DNA of 64,000 nucleotides from Babylonia areolata (GCF_041734735.1 NC_134882.1:21010928-21074927); one strand, 5' to 3'; shown: positions 21,401-32,689, numbered from the stretch's first letter. The notes: generated by a model from the sequence alone, not told the origin. A program made the numbers and translations.

Positions 21401-22444
21401 TTAACCCTTTCGCTGCCAGGAAAATAAGATTTAAGGGAAATCTATTTGCCAGGTTTTTTTTCACAAAAAACGTGTACAAATTTTAAAAAAATTCTGTGTT
21501 CTTTGTTATTGGAGAAAGACCCATAAAAGTATATATTTTCTGAAAGGTAAATGAATAAAGAACACAAAACACATGATATTTTCCCATTTTATATATTTTT
21601 AGTGACATGCTGTAGTTTTGAAATCAGTGGGGTTTTTTTGGTCACATTTTCAACTTGTTCATTACAAACATTAGTCAGGTAATTTGCGCTAAAATATATT
21701 TTCTGGACAAATGGATACCTGCACACACAAAATCATACTAGAACAACCACAAAAAAAAAAAAAAATTGAAAAAGAGATAGATACACAATGCATTGTGACT
21801 TTTTCCAAGTGATAATATGGATGTGAGGCCACACCCCCTCAGTCTCCAACCTCCTCCTCTTCACCCCTCTCACATGGTCACTTTCTCCAGTTCTCATCAG
21901 ACCATGTTGGCTGAGTGCGAAGAAAATTGCCCACACTATGTCTTGCTAATAATTCGGTTGGTCTGTCAACTGCTACGACTGTACAGCCGGCATCACTCAA
22001 TGATAGTCGTATCTTGGCCACTCTCTTGATTGCTCCCTTTATTTTCTATCAAATTGTCCTATAAATATTCATCACTGTCTTCTTTGAATTTACGCTCTTT
22101 CTGAGCATCCGTTGATTTAGTTCACCATGATCACATGTCTTGAGCATGGCATCAGTCCGACATTTTGTTGAGCGAGCGAGGAGAGGAGCCAGGCAAACAC
22201 TGCGGCAGTAACCCAACCAGAACGTTCAAATAAAGGACTGCATCATAACGTTGATGGTGTTTCTATGAATAGAATCTAGAAAGATTCCCCAAGCTGAAGC
22301 TACCAGCATTTTTGTCAATGAACTGAATGCAAAGCAGGGAAAAGTCAGAATATTTCAATGACGAGTTGTCTTGTCATTGTGGCAGCAAAGCATACATGCT
22401 TGCCATGACGAGTTATCTCGTCGTATAGGCAGCCTAGGGGTTAA
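21401..22444. mobile_element. piggyBac-like non-autonomous DNA transposon
   Basis: Bounded by TTAA at both ends with imperfect inverted termini: left ttaaccctttcgctgcc, right (reverse complement) ttaacccctaggctgcc, 13 of 17 matching. A nearby internal motif tgacgagtt-tcttgtcat recurs near the right end, with a short hairpin (acgagttatctcgt). About 1.04 kb with no intact transposase. TTAA targets and CCC termini are typical of piggyBac; the family call is inference. Confidence 0.55.
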
Positions 22445-22529
22445 TGTGAAGTGAGCATCACATGTCCAAGAAAACTGACTTTCTTTGTAACCTTTGCCTT
22501 CTCTGATACCAGTGCTGCTGTTGTGAAGT

Positions 22530-23191
22530 GTGTGTGTTGTGGTTCAGGCGGCAGGAGCCAACACACGATAGAAAGCTTGTGAAGCGTGTGTTGTGTGTGT
22601 GTTGTGGTTCAGGCGGCAGCAGCCAACACACGATAGAAAGCTTGTGAAGTGTGTGATGTGTGTGTGTTGTGGTTCAGGCGGCAGCAGCCAACACACCACA
22701 GAAAGCTATGAAGTGTGTGATGTGTGTGTGTTGTGGTTCAGGCGGCAGCAGCCAACACACCACAGAAAGCTATGAAGTGTGTGATGTGTGTGTGTTGTGG
22801 TTCAGGCGGCAGCAGCCAACACATGATAGAAAGCTTGTGAAGTGTGTGATGTGTGTGTGTTGTGGTTCAGGCGGCAGCAGCCAACACACCACAGAAAGCT
22901 ATGAAGTGTGTGATGTGTGTGTTGTGGTTCAGGCGGCAGCAGCCAACACACGATAGAAAGCTTGTGAAGTGTGTGATGTGTGTGTGTTTTGGTTCAGGTG
23001 GCAGCAGCCAACACACGATAGAAAGCTTGTGAAGTGTGTGATGTGTGTGTGTTGTGGTTCAGGCGGCAGCAGCCAACACACCATAGAAAGCTATGAAGTG
23101 TGTGATGTGTGTGTGTTGTGGTTCAGGCGGCAGCAGCCAACACACCATAGAAAGCTTGTGAAGTGTGTGTTGTGTGTGTGTTGTGGTTCAG
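22530..23191. repeat. 60-66-bp minisatellite carrying copies of a KIF4 acceptor and exon start
   Basis: Ten units before the true exon contain ggttcag followed by gcggcagcagccaaca or a one-base variant, that is, the real acceptor plus the first 16 bases of the exon at 23192. Units then diverge into cgatagaaagcttgtgaa or ccacagaaagctatgaa. The eleventh occurrence is the real exon. Decoys start at about 22548, 22613, 22678, 22742, 22805, 22870, 22932, 22998, 23063 and 23127. Confidence 0.95.
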
Positions 23192-23308
23192 GCGGCAGCA
23201 GCCAACAGACGCCTGAAGGAGGCACTCCTTCGACAGAAAGCTGTGGCCAACGAGCGTGCTGCCAAGGCAGACCAGTCTGACACCACATCTGTTGCCAGTC
23301 GTGTCAGG
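23192..23308 (+). CDS. KIF4: KIF4 exon (stalk; AAAANRRLKEAL block)
   Basis: 39 codons, phase 0 at both ends. AAAANRRLKEALLRQKAVAN parallels human [20 protein letters not shown]. The C-terminal half (about 20 residues, Ala/Ser/Thr-rich) corresponds to the low-conservation linker before the KNWLGNEIE block. The acceptor gtggttcag is shared with ten upstream repeat units; only this one continues into the conserved exon. The donor is agg|gtacgt. Confidence 0.95.
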
Positions 23309-23995
23309 GTACGTTTTAACAAAATGGAATTGTGTGTGTGTGCTTGTGCGTCTGCAAGCCTTAAGTTGCCTACACATATTTTTGTATTTGAAGGCATGGG
23401 AAAGTTATTGGAAAAGGATCAGAAGATAAATGCAACACAAATGAGTGTGCATGTGTGTGTGGATGGTTTCATGAATGTAACTGCTTTTATCGTCATGTGC
23501 ATTGAAAAACCGCCTATTTTGTGTTTGAAGATAAAACATCTTGAAATAGTTCTGAAGCTAAAGAGAGAACCGTTGGTGGTTTGTGGTCTGTTTAAACACT
23601 GTTTGACTCCTGTCACAATTTGTAACCACAACAAAGAGTGTCATTCTAATCAGTGGGTAAAGTTCAGGCACTGAAAGATGTTCTGTTATAAAAGCTCAGG
23701 CACTTCTCAGCTGCGTAATAAACATTTTCTGTTTATTTTTTTTCTGTGCATGATTATACATTGATGCACACTGTACTTTTTTTTTCTTTATTTCTTTTTA
23801 TCTTTTTAGTGTATGGTCTTCCTTATTATGTCTCCCTCTGCATTTTTCCATAATGTAACTTTACCTTTCACACACAGTTCACACACAATTTTGTGTCTTT
23901 TTCCATTATGATTTTACCATTCACACACAGATCCTTGTGTTTTTCCACATTATATCTTTACCATTCGCACATGACTGTCTGTCTGTCTGTCTCTC
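23309..23995. other. KIF4 intron, nothing recognised
   Basis: AT-rich intron with T-runs and a short CTGT repeat at about 23973-23990. No gene or dispersed element recognised. Confidence 0.6.
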
Positions 23996-24004
23996 ACTTG
24001 TAGA

Positions 24005-25640
24005 TAACATGTTCATTTTTGACTTACTTGTGTAAACAAGTGAGTCTATGTTTTAACCCAGTGTTTAGTTGTCTGTGTGTCTGTGTGTCCGTGGTAAACT
24101 TTAACATTGCCATTTTCTCTGGAAAATACCAAATTGGCTTAAACATAGTATGAAAAAAAATCTTCACAGTCATACCAGTAACAGGTTGTAAGTCTCCCGA
24201 ATTAACTGACTCTGGATGATGGAACACTATAGCACTCCTGACGTAAGGTAGCGTTCCGGACGACGGAATGCTATAGCGGTTTCGACAATTACAATTTTGT
24301 CCATGTTTTCCTCATGGGGTAGCATAAAAATCGCAGTAACACCGGGCATTGCGAACGTGTCAAGGGTCGAATGGAAAGTTTCTTTGTGAGGTTCCGTAAC
24401 TATACACTCACTGGCCAGCCGTTGACCTTGGTACCCCCACATGACAAGGTAATCTGCATACGGATTGAAAATGGCGATGCAAGTGGAAATTTTTGGAGCA
24501 AACTAGATCTTGACAGCTGCTTTTTACTGCTGCTGAAGTGATTGAAATGCTTCAAACTGAAGGTTTCGACATCGCTGAGGATGATGAAGACGTTGAATAA
24601 AGTATCTGCAGTAAAGACTAGCAGCAAGAAGGTACTGACAGTGACTCAGCATCTGAGGGCTGTGAAGAGAGGGAGACGGGTGAGTATACACACGATGTGA
24701 GAAGAGGGGTCAGTGGGTCAAGTACAGCGAGTTTCATTCAGTTACTTTGTGTTTTGTATTTTTTGTGTTTTTTTCCCTAACAAATGGGTTGTCAGCAGGG
24801 GAAAGCAAGGGAGAAAACTATTCATCTGGAGTGAGTTTAGCTGTATTTCCAAATCATTAACAGTTTATTTTGTTGAGATGTGTTCGGAAATCCGAAAATT
24901 CTAAAAGCCGCTTTCCACTGAGTTTGGCCGACCAGAAGGTAGGTTCTTTTCAAAGACGACGTGACCTCGTGTTTCTTGTTCCCAATTAAAAGGAAAGAAA
25001 TACAAATTCTGGACAGAACACATACAGTGATACTGACTGCACCATCAACGTGTTTACTGCATATAAATATTCTAAAGTGGACACTGAATTAACTGGAATG
25101 AATTTATAAGAAAAATTGAATTGATCGTTTCTTTCAGCTCTTTGTAGATGCAGATGGTTTATGCAGATCTAGAGATCTACTATGTGTTGCAGTGTGCTTG
25201 AAGGAGATGGCAACGTCTCTTTTACTGCTGAAATAAAAGAATAATCAAGATAATTTTTATGACAAAACACACAAAAATCTTGATTTAAACGGTGTTACTA
25301 CATCCAGTACAATCACATCAATTTATCGCCTGAAGAGGAAAACGTCAACATTGCTTTAAGTTTTAAATTTACCAGTAGTCATTTGACATCAGATGTGTCC
25401 CAGCCTTGGGGATTAGTTTGCTTGCATCAGAACTTAACATGCCTCGTTCGATCCCGCTTGCATGCATTTTTTATTATTGTTTTTTTATTTTAGATTTTTT
25501 CACCCAAGCTTATCTCATATATCATATTTAATACATAGCACTTTTCAACGATTTTTAAAATCTTTTTTTCTCTCCTGATGATTCTTTTACTAGATAAGAT
25601 GTGAAGCACAAGTGAGTCTTGAAGGCTTTGCCTCTCTTGT
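24005..25640. mobile_element. Possible dispersed DNA element
   Basis: The string acaagtgagtct occurs near both ends (about 24034 and 25610). The left end also holds an imperfect palindrome (acttgtgtaaacaagt) and the right end aaggctttgcctctcttg. I recall similar ends flanking a widespread mollusc repeat, but this cannot be confirmed here. An acidic Asp/Glu/Ser-rich reading near 24545-24680 with stops might be transposase-derived. Confidence 0.3.
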
Positions 25641-25691
25641 TTAAATTACTCTTGTGTATTTTCTGTCTGTTTGCATCTATCTATCTATTTG

Positions 25692-25696
<5 letters not shown>

Positions 25697-25760
<64 letters not shown>
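25697..25760. repeat. CT and AT microsatellites
   Basis: A CT run (about 25697-25730) directly followed by an AT run (about 25731-25760). Confidence 0.9.
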
Positions 25761-25763
<3 letters not shown>

Positions 25764-25969
25764 ACTCACCTCTAGATAACATTTTGATGTTTTTTTCAAT
25801 GCATCTGTTTGCATGTGTCTCTCAATGCCTAACCTCAAGGTAACATTTTGATTTTTTTTAATTGCTCCAGTGTATATGCTCTCTGTTTACATGTATATCT
25901 CTCTCATGCACCTCCAGATGTCATTTTCATGGGGTTATTTTAATTGCTGTAGTGTATTTTCTGTCATTG

Positions 25970-26233
25970 TACATGTCTGCCCCCCTCTGACCTGTGGATA
26001 TTGTCATGTTCAGAAATGGCTGATATTTGTTGTGGTGTGTTTTCTGTGATTATACATGTCTGTCCCCCTCTGACCTGTGAATATTGTCATGTTCAGAAAT
26101 GGCTGATAATTGTTGTGTATTTTCTGTCATTGTACATGTCTGTCCCCCTCTTACCTGTGGATACCGTGGTCATGTTCAGAAATGGCTGATAATTGTTGTG
26201 GTGTATTTTCTGTCATTGTACATGTCTGTCCCT
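25970..26233. repeat. ~91-bp repeat with KIF4 acceptor copies (left part)
   Basis: About three units with cctctgacctgtggata, catgttcagaaatggctg and gtattttctgtcattgta. The segment gttcag|aaatggct is the acceptor and first bases of the exon at 27691. The array is split by an LTR-like insertion and continues at 27151. Confidence 0.9.
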
Positions 26234-27150
26234 GTCACAACTCATGACAGTCAAGTGTGAAGTTCTGCTATGTGCATGCCCTTCCCCACTCACTCTCCCC
26301 AGCTTGCTTGTCTTTTTGTATGTGTGACTTCCGGTTGTACGTTTTTCATGTGCAATCATGGAGTCATGTGTTGCATTCCTGTCACTGCTGAGCAGAGGTT
26401 CATGTCTTTCTGTTCTGTCAGTGACACTTCTCTAGGCTTTTCGCCCACAGCCTTCTTGGAGGAAGGTCATGGTTGTTTGAGCTTGGGGCTTTTTGCCCAG
26501 TTGGCACCCTCACGTGGGGATAAATTTTCCTCGGGGTGGCCATGTTTTCTGTGTTTGGTGTGCTCCAGCTCAGAGGGTAGGAGTGCCCTGCTGGACATGT
26601 CGTCTGTTTATTTCCAGCGTCAGGGTAGTAGTACCCGGTTGGCAGCGTCCCACTTCCTGTGCTTTTCCCTTTTCAGCCTGTGTTGGCCGGGCAGCGTTGG
26701 TGCTCTGAATGTCTGCTGACTGCTGTCTTCCTGCTGCCCTCTTCTCATCACTGTCTTCGTTTGTGCACTAGTTTCATCGTCTTCATCTGTTTTCACCTGT
26801 TTTCAGTCTTCACCGTCCAAGTCGTCGTTTTCCTCTTGTGTTGTGCAGTGCTTCAGTTTATTTGTTCATCAAACGTCCTAAGTTCACTGTTAGCATTCTC
26901 CGGACTGTTTGCCGCTGGACAGCCGTGTCTTCAAGATCTGTGTTTTTTGTGTGTTATCATTTATCCATTCTGTTAAGTGTACCAGTTGTTGTGGCTGGGA
27001 TTGTGGTTATTGTTTTATTTGGCAAGTTTTGTGTGTGATTGAATAAATGTATGTGAACCCTGAATTATTTTAGTCTGTGTTTGTGATGTCTGGGTGTTAG
27101 TGCTGGGTTGGGTGGGGGTTTCTAGTCCGCTCTCTTATAGAGTGTGACTG
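26234..27150 (+). mobile_element. Solo-LTR-like fossil
   Basis: A 0.9-kb insertion inside the 91-bp array. It starts tgtcacaactcatgacag and ends near gagtgtgact, with short complementary termini and a flanking gtccc on both sides that would fit a 5-bp target duplication. An AATAAA lies near 27041, as in many LTRs. No internal coding part remains. It looks like an LTR-retrotransposon remnant, family not determined, of moderate age. Confidence 0.45.
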
Positions 27151-27690
27151 TCCCCCTCTGACCTGTGGATATTGTCATGTTCAGAAATGGCTGATAATTG
27201 TTGTGGTGTATTTTCTGTGATTATACATGTCTGCCCCCCTCTGACCTGTGGACATGGTCATGTTCAGAAATGGCTGATAATTGTTGTGTATTTTCTGTGA
27301 TTATACATGACTGCCCCCCTCTGACGTGTGGATACTGTGGTCATGTTCAGAAATGGCCGATAATTGTTGTGTATTTTCTGTCATTGTACATGTCTGTCCC
27401 CCCATGACCTGTGGATACCGTGGTCATGTTCAGAAATGGCTGATAATTGTTGTGGTGTATTTTCTGTCATTGTACATGTCTGTCCCCCCATGACCTGTGG
27501 ATACCGTGGTCATGTTCAGAAATGGCTGATAATTGTTGTGGTGTATTTTCTGTCATTGTACATGTCTGTCCCCCATGACCTGTGGATACTGTGGTCATGT
27601 TCAGAAATGGCTGATAATTGTTGTGGTGTATTTTCTGTCATTGTACATGTCTGTCCCCCTCTGACCTGTGGACACCGTGGTCATGTTCAG
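27151..27690. repeat. ~91-bp repeat with KIF4 acceptor copies (right part)
   Basis: About six more units of the array at 25970. Each holds catgttcag|aaatggctgataattgt; the final unit reads aaatggctaagtgag and is the true exon at 27691. Decoy and true junctions are identical through the acceptor and the first eight exon bases. Confidence 0.95.
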
Positions 27691-27831
27691 AAATGGCTAA
27701 GTGAGGAGCTGGAGGTTCGGGTCAGCGTGAGGGAAGCACGGTACCACATGATGGCCCTGATCACTGACCGCAAGGACCTCAGCCAGCAGAGGAGAGAGCT
27801 TCAGGACAGGTTGGAGGGGCCTCTTGCTAAG
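27691..27831 (+). CDS. KIF4: KIF4 exon (stalk; WLSEELEV block) ending in an array unit
   Basis: 47 codons, phase 0 at both ends. KWLSEELEVRVSVREARYHM then ALITDRKDLSQQRRELQDR aligns with human [20 protein letters not shown] and LLEDRKILAQDVAQLKEK. The last 33 bases (27799-27831, 11 codons, LQDRLEGPLAK) are the first unit of a 70-bp array and recur fifteen more times downstream with splice signals. The donor here is aag|gtaagt. Which downstream copy is finally joined to the next exon cannot be told from sequence. Confidence 0.93.
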
Positions 27832-28881
27832 GTAAGTCACTCATTGTAATCAGTGTGTTGTGTTCTAGCTTCAGGACAGGTCAGAGGGGCCTCTTGCTAA
27901 GGTCAGTCACTCATTGTAATCAGTGTGTTGTGTTCTAGCTTCAGGACAGGTCGGAGGGGTCTCTTGCCAAGATGAGTCACTCACTGTAATCAGTGTGTTG
28001 TGTTCTAGCTTCAGGACAGGTCAGAGGGGCCTCTTGCCAAGGTCAGTCACTCATTGTAATCAGTGTGTTGTGTTCTAGCTTCAGGACAGGTCGGAGGGGC
28101 CTCTTGCCAAGGTGAGTCACTCATTGTAATCAGTGTGTTGTGTTCTAGCTTCAGGACAGGTTGGAGTGGCCTCTTGCCAAGGTGAGTCACTCATTGTAAT
28201 CAGTGTGTTGTGTTATAGCTTCAGGACAGGTCGGAGGGGCCTCTTGCCAAGTTGAGTCACTCATTGTAATCAGTGTGTTGTGTTCTAGCTTCAGGACAGG
28301 TTGGAGTGGCCTCTTGCCAAGGTGAGTCACTCATTGTAATCAGTGTGTTGTGTTCTAGCTTCAGGACAGGTTGGAATGGTCTCTTGCCAAGGTGAGTCAC
28401 TCATTGTAATCAGTGTGTTGTGTTCTAGCTTCAGGACAAGTCGGAGTGGCCTCTTGCCAAGGTGAGTCACTCATTGTAATTGGTGTGTTGTGTTCTAGCT
28501 TCAGGACAGGTTGAAATGGCCTCTTGCCAAGGTGAGTCACTCATTGTAATTGGTGTGTTGTGTTCTAGCTTCAGGACAGGTTGAAATGGTCTCTTGCCAA
28601 GGTGAGTCACTCATTGTAATTAGTGTGTTGTGTTCTAGCTTCAGGACAGGTTGAAATGGTCTCTTGCCAAGGTAAGTCACTCATTGTAATTGGTGTGTTG
28701 TGTTCTAGCTTCAGGACAGGTTGAAATGGTCTCTTGCCAAGGTGAGTCACTCATTGTAATTGGTGTGTTGTGTTCTAGCTTCAGGACAGGTTGGAATGGT
28801 CTCTTGCCAAGGTGAGTCACTCATTGTAATCAGTGTGTTGTGTTCTAGCTTCAGGACAGGTCGGAATGGCCTCTTGCCAAG
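27799..28881 (+). repeat. Sixteen 70-bp units, each a 33-nt mini-exon plus 37-nt spacer
   Basis: Unit starts at 27799 recur every 70 bp to 28849 with no insertion or deletion. Each has 33 bases encoding LQDRxExxLAK-like peptides in phase 0, preceded from the second unit on by ttctag (one ttatag). Donors after the mini-exon are gtgagt or gtaagt in 12 units, gtcagt in units 2 and 4, and lost (atgagt, ttgagt) in units 3 and 7. All 16 mini-exons are stop-free. The 37-nt spacers are shorter than most animal introns, so splicing of every unit is doubtful; alternative donor or acceptor choice is more plausible. Confidence 0.95.
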
Positions 28882-29250
28882 GTGAGTGTGGTATTCAACG
28901 TGTTGTTTTGTGTTACATTATGTGATAACATTTCTTTGTGTGAGATTCAGGCTGCTTTCCTCGGGGAAAGTGTGTTGGTACAGTGCAGAGCGCCAACCTT
29001 TTTGTTGTTTTTTTCTGTCTACAGGTGTATATGTTTTCCTATCGAAGTGGATTTTTCTACAGAATTTTGTCGCGGACGACCCTTTTGTTCCTATGGGTTC
29101 TTTTACATGCACAAAATGCATGCAAAGTGCTCTCCTTCAAAGACCATGTTGCCCAAGCAACATCCAAAGCCAGCAGAGTTGTAGAAGTAAAAAGATGCTT
29201 GTTCGACCACCTGACAAAAGACATTTGTTCTTCTGTACAAATCACTTGCG
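28882..29250. other. Intron, nothing recognised
   Basis: Unique sequence between two arrays. Short open frames in all three + frames; none resembles KIF4. The right end (gagacctgtgaagatgag) grades into the 39-bp repeat. Confidence 0.5.
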
Positions 29251-30513
29251 AGACCTGTGAAGATGAGATGTTGATTTGTTTGTCAGAAATATTCCTGTGA
29301 AGATGAGACGTTGATTTGTTTACAGAAATATTCCTGTGAAGAGGAGATGTTGGTTTGTTTACAGAAATACTCCTGTGAAGATAAGACGTTGGTTTGTTTT
29401 CAGAAATATTCCTGTGAAGATGAGATGTTGATTTGTTTTCAGAAATATTCCTGTGAAGATGAGACGTTGATTTGTTTACAGAAATATTCCTGTGAATATT
29501 CCTGTGAAGATGAGGCGTTGGTTTGTTTACAGAAATATTCCTGTGAAGATGAGACGTTGATTTGTTCACAGAAATATTCCTGTGAAGATGAGACATTGAT
29601 TTGTTTTCAGAAATATTCCTGCGAAGATGAGACGTTGATTTGTTCACAGAAATATTCCTGTGAAGATGAGATGTTGGTTTGTTTGTCAGAAATATTCCTG
29701 TGAATATTCCTGTGAAGATAAGACGTTGATTTGTTTTCAGAAATATTCCTGTGAAGATGAGACGTTGGTTTGTTTACAGAAATGTTCCTGTGAAGATGAG
29801 ACGTTGATTTGTTTACAGAAATATTCCTGTGAATATTCCTGTGAAGATGAGATGTTGATTTGTTTGTCAGAAATATTCCTGTGAATATTCCTGTGAAGAT
29901 AAGATGTTGATTTGTTTGTCAGAAATATTCCTGTGAAGATGAGACGTTGATTTGTTTACAGAAATATTCCTATTCCTTTGAAGATGAGACGTTGATTTGT
30001 TTACAGAAATATTCCTGTGAAGATGAGACATTGATTTGTTTTCAGAAATATTCCTGTGAATATGAGACGTTGATTTGTTTATAGAAATATTCCTGTGAAG
30101 ATGAGACAATTTGTTTGTCAGAAATATTCCTCTGAATATTCCTGTGAAGATAAGACGTTGATTTGTTTTCAGAAATATTCCTGTGAAGATGAGACGTTGG
30201 TTTGTTTACAGAAATATTCCTGTGAAGATGAGACGTTGGTTTGTTTACAGAAATATTCCTGTGAAGATGAGACGTAGGTTTGTTTACAGAAATATTCCTG
30301 TGAATATGAGACGTTGATTTGTTTTCAGAAATATTGCTGTGAAGATGAGACGTTGATTTGTTTACAGAAATATTCCTGTGAAGATGAGATGTTGATTTGT
30401 TTACAGAAATATTCCTGTGAAGATGAGATGTTGATTTGTTTACAGAAATATTCCTGTGAAGATGAGACGTTGGTTTGTTTACAGAAATATTCCTGTGAAG
30501 ATGAGACTTTGAT
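29251..30513. repeat. 39-bp minisatellite with KIF4 acceptor copies (left part), about 32 copies
   Basis: The unit starts gatttgtttacagaaata and ends ttcctgtgaagatgagacgtt. Each unit carries tttacag (or ttttcag, tttgtcag) followed by aaatattcctgtgaagatga, which equals the acceptor and opening of the exon at 32666. The unit is 13 codons, so much of the array is open in the KIF4 frame, reading KYSCEDETLICLQ. It is split by a LINE at 30519. Confidence 0.95.
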
Positions 30514-30518
30514 TTGTT

Positions 30519-30657
30519 AATAATCATAATAATAATAATAATAATAATGGATACTTATATAGCACACTATCCTGAAATCTGCTCTAGGTGCTTTACAAAA
30601 ACGCTTTTGATAACATAAAACATTATATCTATGTTATATACACACACCAAAATGTGA

Positions 30658-30693
<36 letters not shown>

Positions 30694-32271
30694 GCACACA
30701 CACACATGCACGCACGCACGCACACACACACACTGCATACATACATTTTAACATACATGTGTATCTAACAGCTACCCTAACACATACGCACACATAGGCA
30801 GGCACAAACTTACATAAACACACGCACACACAATACACATTCATATACATGCATGTAGTTGTGGACCTGCCACAATTGAACTTATTGCTGAGGGAAAAGG
30901 TGAGTTTTGAGACGAGATTTAAAAGATGCGAGGGAATCAGAATGACGGAGGTTATCAGGGAGCTTGTTCCACGTCTTTGGTGATTGAAAAGAAAACGATC
31001 TGTGTCCATAGGTCTTACTTCTGACGTGAGGTATCCTGAGAAGTCAAGTATCAGAGGAAGAATGGAGCTGGCGAGACGGGGTATAGATATGGATGAGTTC
31101 AGAAAGATACTTTGGGCCAGATCCGTTGACTGCAGAAAAGGTCAGAGTGGATAGCTTATAGTCTATTCGATCAGAAACAGGCAACCAGTGGAGAGACTGA
31201 AGAAGAGGAGAAACATGGTCAAATTTAGAAGCTCTGCAAATGAGTCTGGCAGCGTTATTCTGAATTCGTTGGAGTCTGTCTAACAGGTATTTTGGAAGGC
31301 CGGCCAAAAGAGAGTTGCAGTAATCCAATCTTGAGAGAACCAGAGAGCATACAAGTGTCTTGGTTGCATCGGTTGAGAGATAGTGGCGGATAGAGCTGAT
31401 TCTACGCAGTTCCAAATAGGCAACTTTACAGATATTCGAAATGTGCTGTTGGAAGGAAAGAGACTGGTCCAGGATTACACCAAGACTGCGAACAGAGGGA
31501 GAAAGTGAAACAGGTGTGCTATTGATCAGAACAGAGTCAGGAAAGGAAGGATGTTGACGAAACTTCTTTGGACAGGTTATCATCAATTCAGTCTTATCAT
31601 CATTTAATTGCAGCTTGTTGAGAGTCATCCAGTCCTTTAGGCCAGCAATGCACTCCTGTGTTTGAGTCACCAGTGCATCAAATTCAGCTATGGAAGCCAA
31701 CTGATAAAGTTGTGTGTCATCAGCAAAGCTCTCATGCGACATAGCATGATGACTGATGACATCCGACACAGGAGCCGCATACAGCACGAAAAGAACAGGA
31801 CCTAGGACGGACCCTTGTGGGACACCATATTTCAAGGCAGATACTCTAGAGTATGTACCATTTACACACACTTTCTGTGTACGATCTGACAGGTAAGACG
31901 TGATCCATGCTAGTGCAGTGTCACGAATACCAAAGGAAGTTTTAAGTCTGTTCAAGAGGATAGAGTGGTCGATAGTGTCAAAAACTGCTGACAAATCTAA
32001 GAGAGCGAGAACAGATATCTTATCCTCATCAAATCCCGAAAGCAAATCATTCACTATTCTAAGAAGGGCTGTTTCGCAACTATGACCACGTCTATAAGGT
32101 GACTGGTGGGAATTAAGTAAGCCATTCTGCTCCAGATGAGCTAAGAGCTGAGACAATATGATCTTTTCTAGCAGTTTTGATAAAAATGACAGATTAGAGA
32201 CAGGTCGATAATTTTTCAAACAATTATGATCCTAAGATGGTTTCTTGATGAGTGGACGTACAACAGCAGAC
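30519..32271 (-). mobile_element. 5'-truncated CR1/L2-like LINE
   Basis: On the minus strand it has the RT domain (about 32250-31044), then a 3' region with CA/GT microsatellites (about 30660-30735) and a terminal tgctatataagtatccatt followed by ATT repeats at about 30520-30548. Truncated at the 5' end inside RT, as is usual for LINEs. Flanking ttgtt at 30514-30518 and 32272-32276 is consistent with a short target duplication in the 39-bp array. Confidence 0.9.
31044..32219 (-). pseudogene. LINE reverse transcriptase fragment
   Basis: A 391-codon frame with NYRPVSNLSFLSKLLEKI, HSCETALLRIVNDLL, LLDLSAVFDTIDHSIL (motif A with its Asp), GVPQGSVLGPVLFVLY, and FADDTQLYQL (motif C). It continues into SRLDYCNSLLAGLP and LQSLHWLPVSDRIDYK. 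All core RT motifs are present, but the endonuclease and N-terminus are missing, and a stop precedes the frame in the same RT domain. Dead on arrival by truncation. Confidence 0.9.
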
Positions 32272-32689
32272 TTGTTTTCAGAAATATTGCTGTGAAGATG
32301 AGACGTTGATTTGTTTTCAGAAATATTCCTGTGAAGATGAGACGTTGGTTTGTTTGTCAGAAATATTCCTGTGAAGATGAGACGGTTTGTTTACCGAAAT
32401 ATTCCTGTGAAGATGAGATTCCTGTGAAGATGAGATGTTGGTTTGTTTTCAGAAATATTCCTGTGAAGATGAGATTCCTGTGAAGATGAGACGTTGGTTT
32501 GTTTTCAGAAATATTCCTGTGAAGATGAGACGTTGATTTGTTTGTCAGAAATATTCCTGTGAAGATGAGACGTTGATTTGTTTTCAGAAATATTCCTGTG
32601 AAGATGAGATGTTGGTTTGTTTACAGAAATATTCCTGTGAAGATGAGACGTTGGTTTGTTTACAGAAATATTCCTGTGAAGATGAGACA
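32272..32689. repeat. 39-bp minisatellite (right part), about 11 copies
   Basis: Continues the array at 29251 after the LINE. Some units contain the nested duplication gatgagattcctgtgaa. The last unit is the 5' part of the exon at 32666. Confidence 0.95.

Noticed and set aside
24540-24690. piggyBac-type transposase N-terminus
   Set aside because: An acidic reading can be pieced out, but it has stops and no further transposase motif follows; too weak to call.
26270-26719. A 149-codon cysteine-rich frame
   Set aside because: It lies wholly inside the solo-LTR-like fossil and shows no domain.
28882-29300. An additional KIF4 exon between 27831 and 32666
   Set aside because: Three overlapping open frames exist, but none resembles the stalk, and phases already fit without one.
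29251-32689. CRISPR-like regular repeats
   Set aside because: Units are contiguous and similar throughout, with no unique spacers, and the locus is an animal intron.
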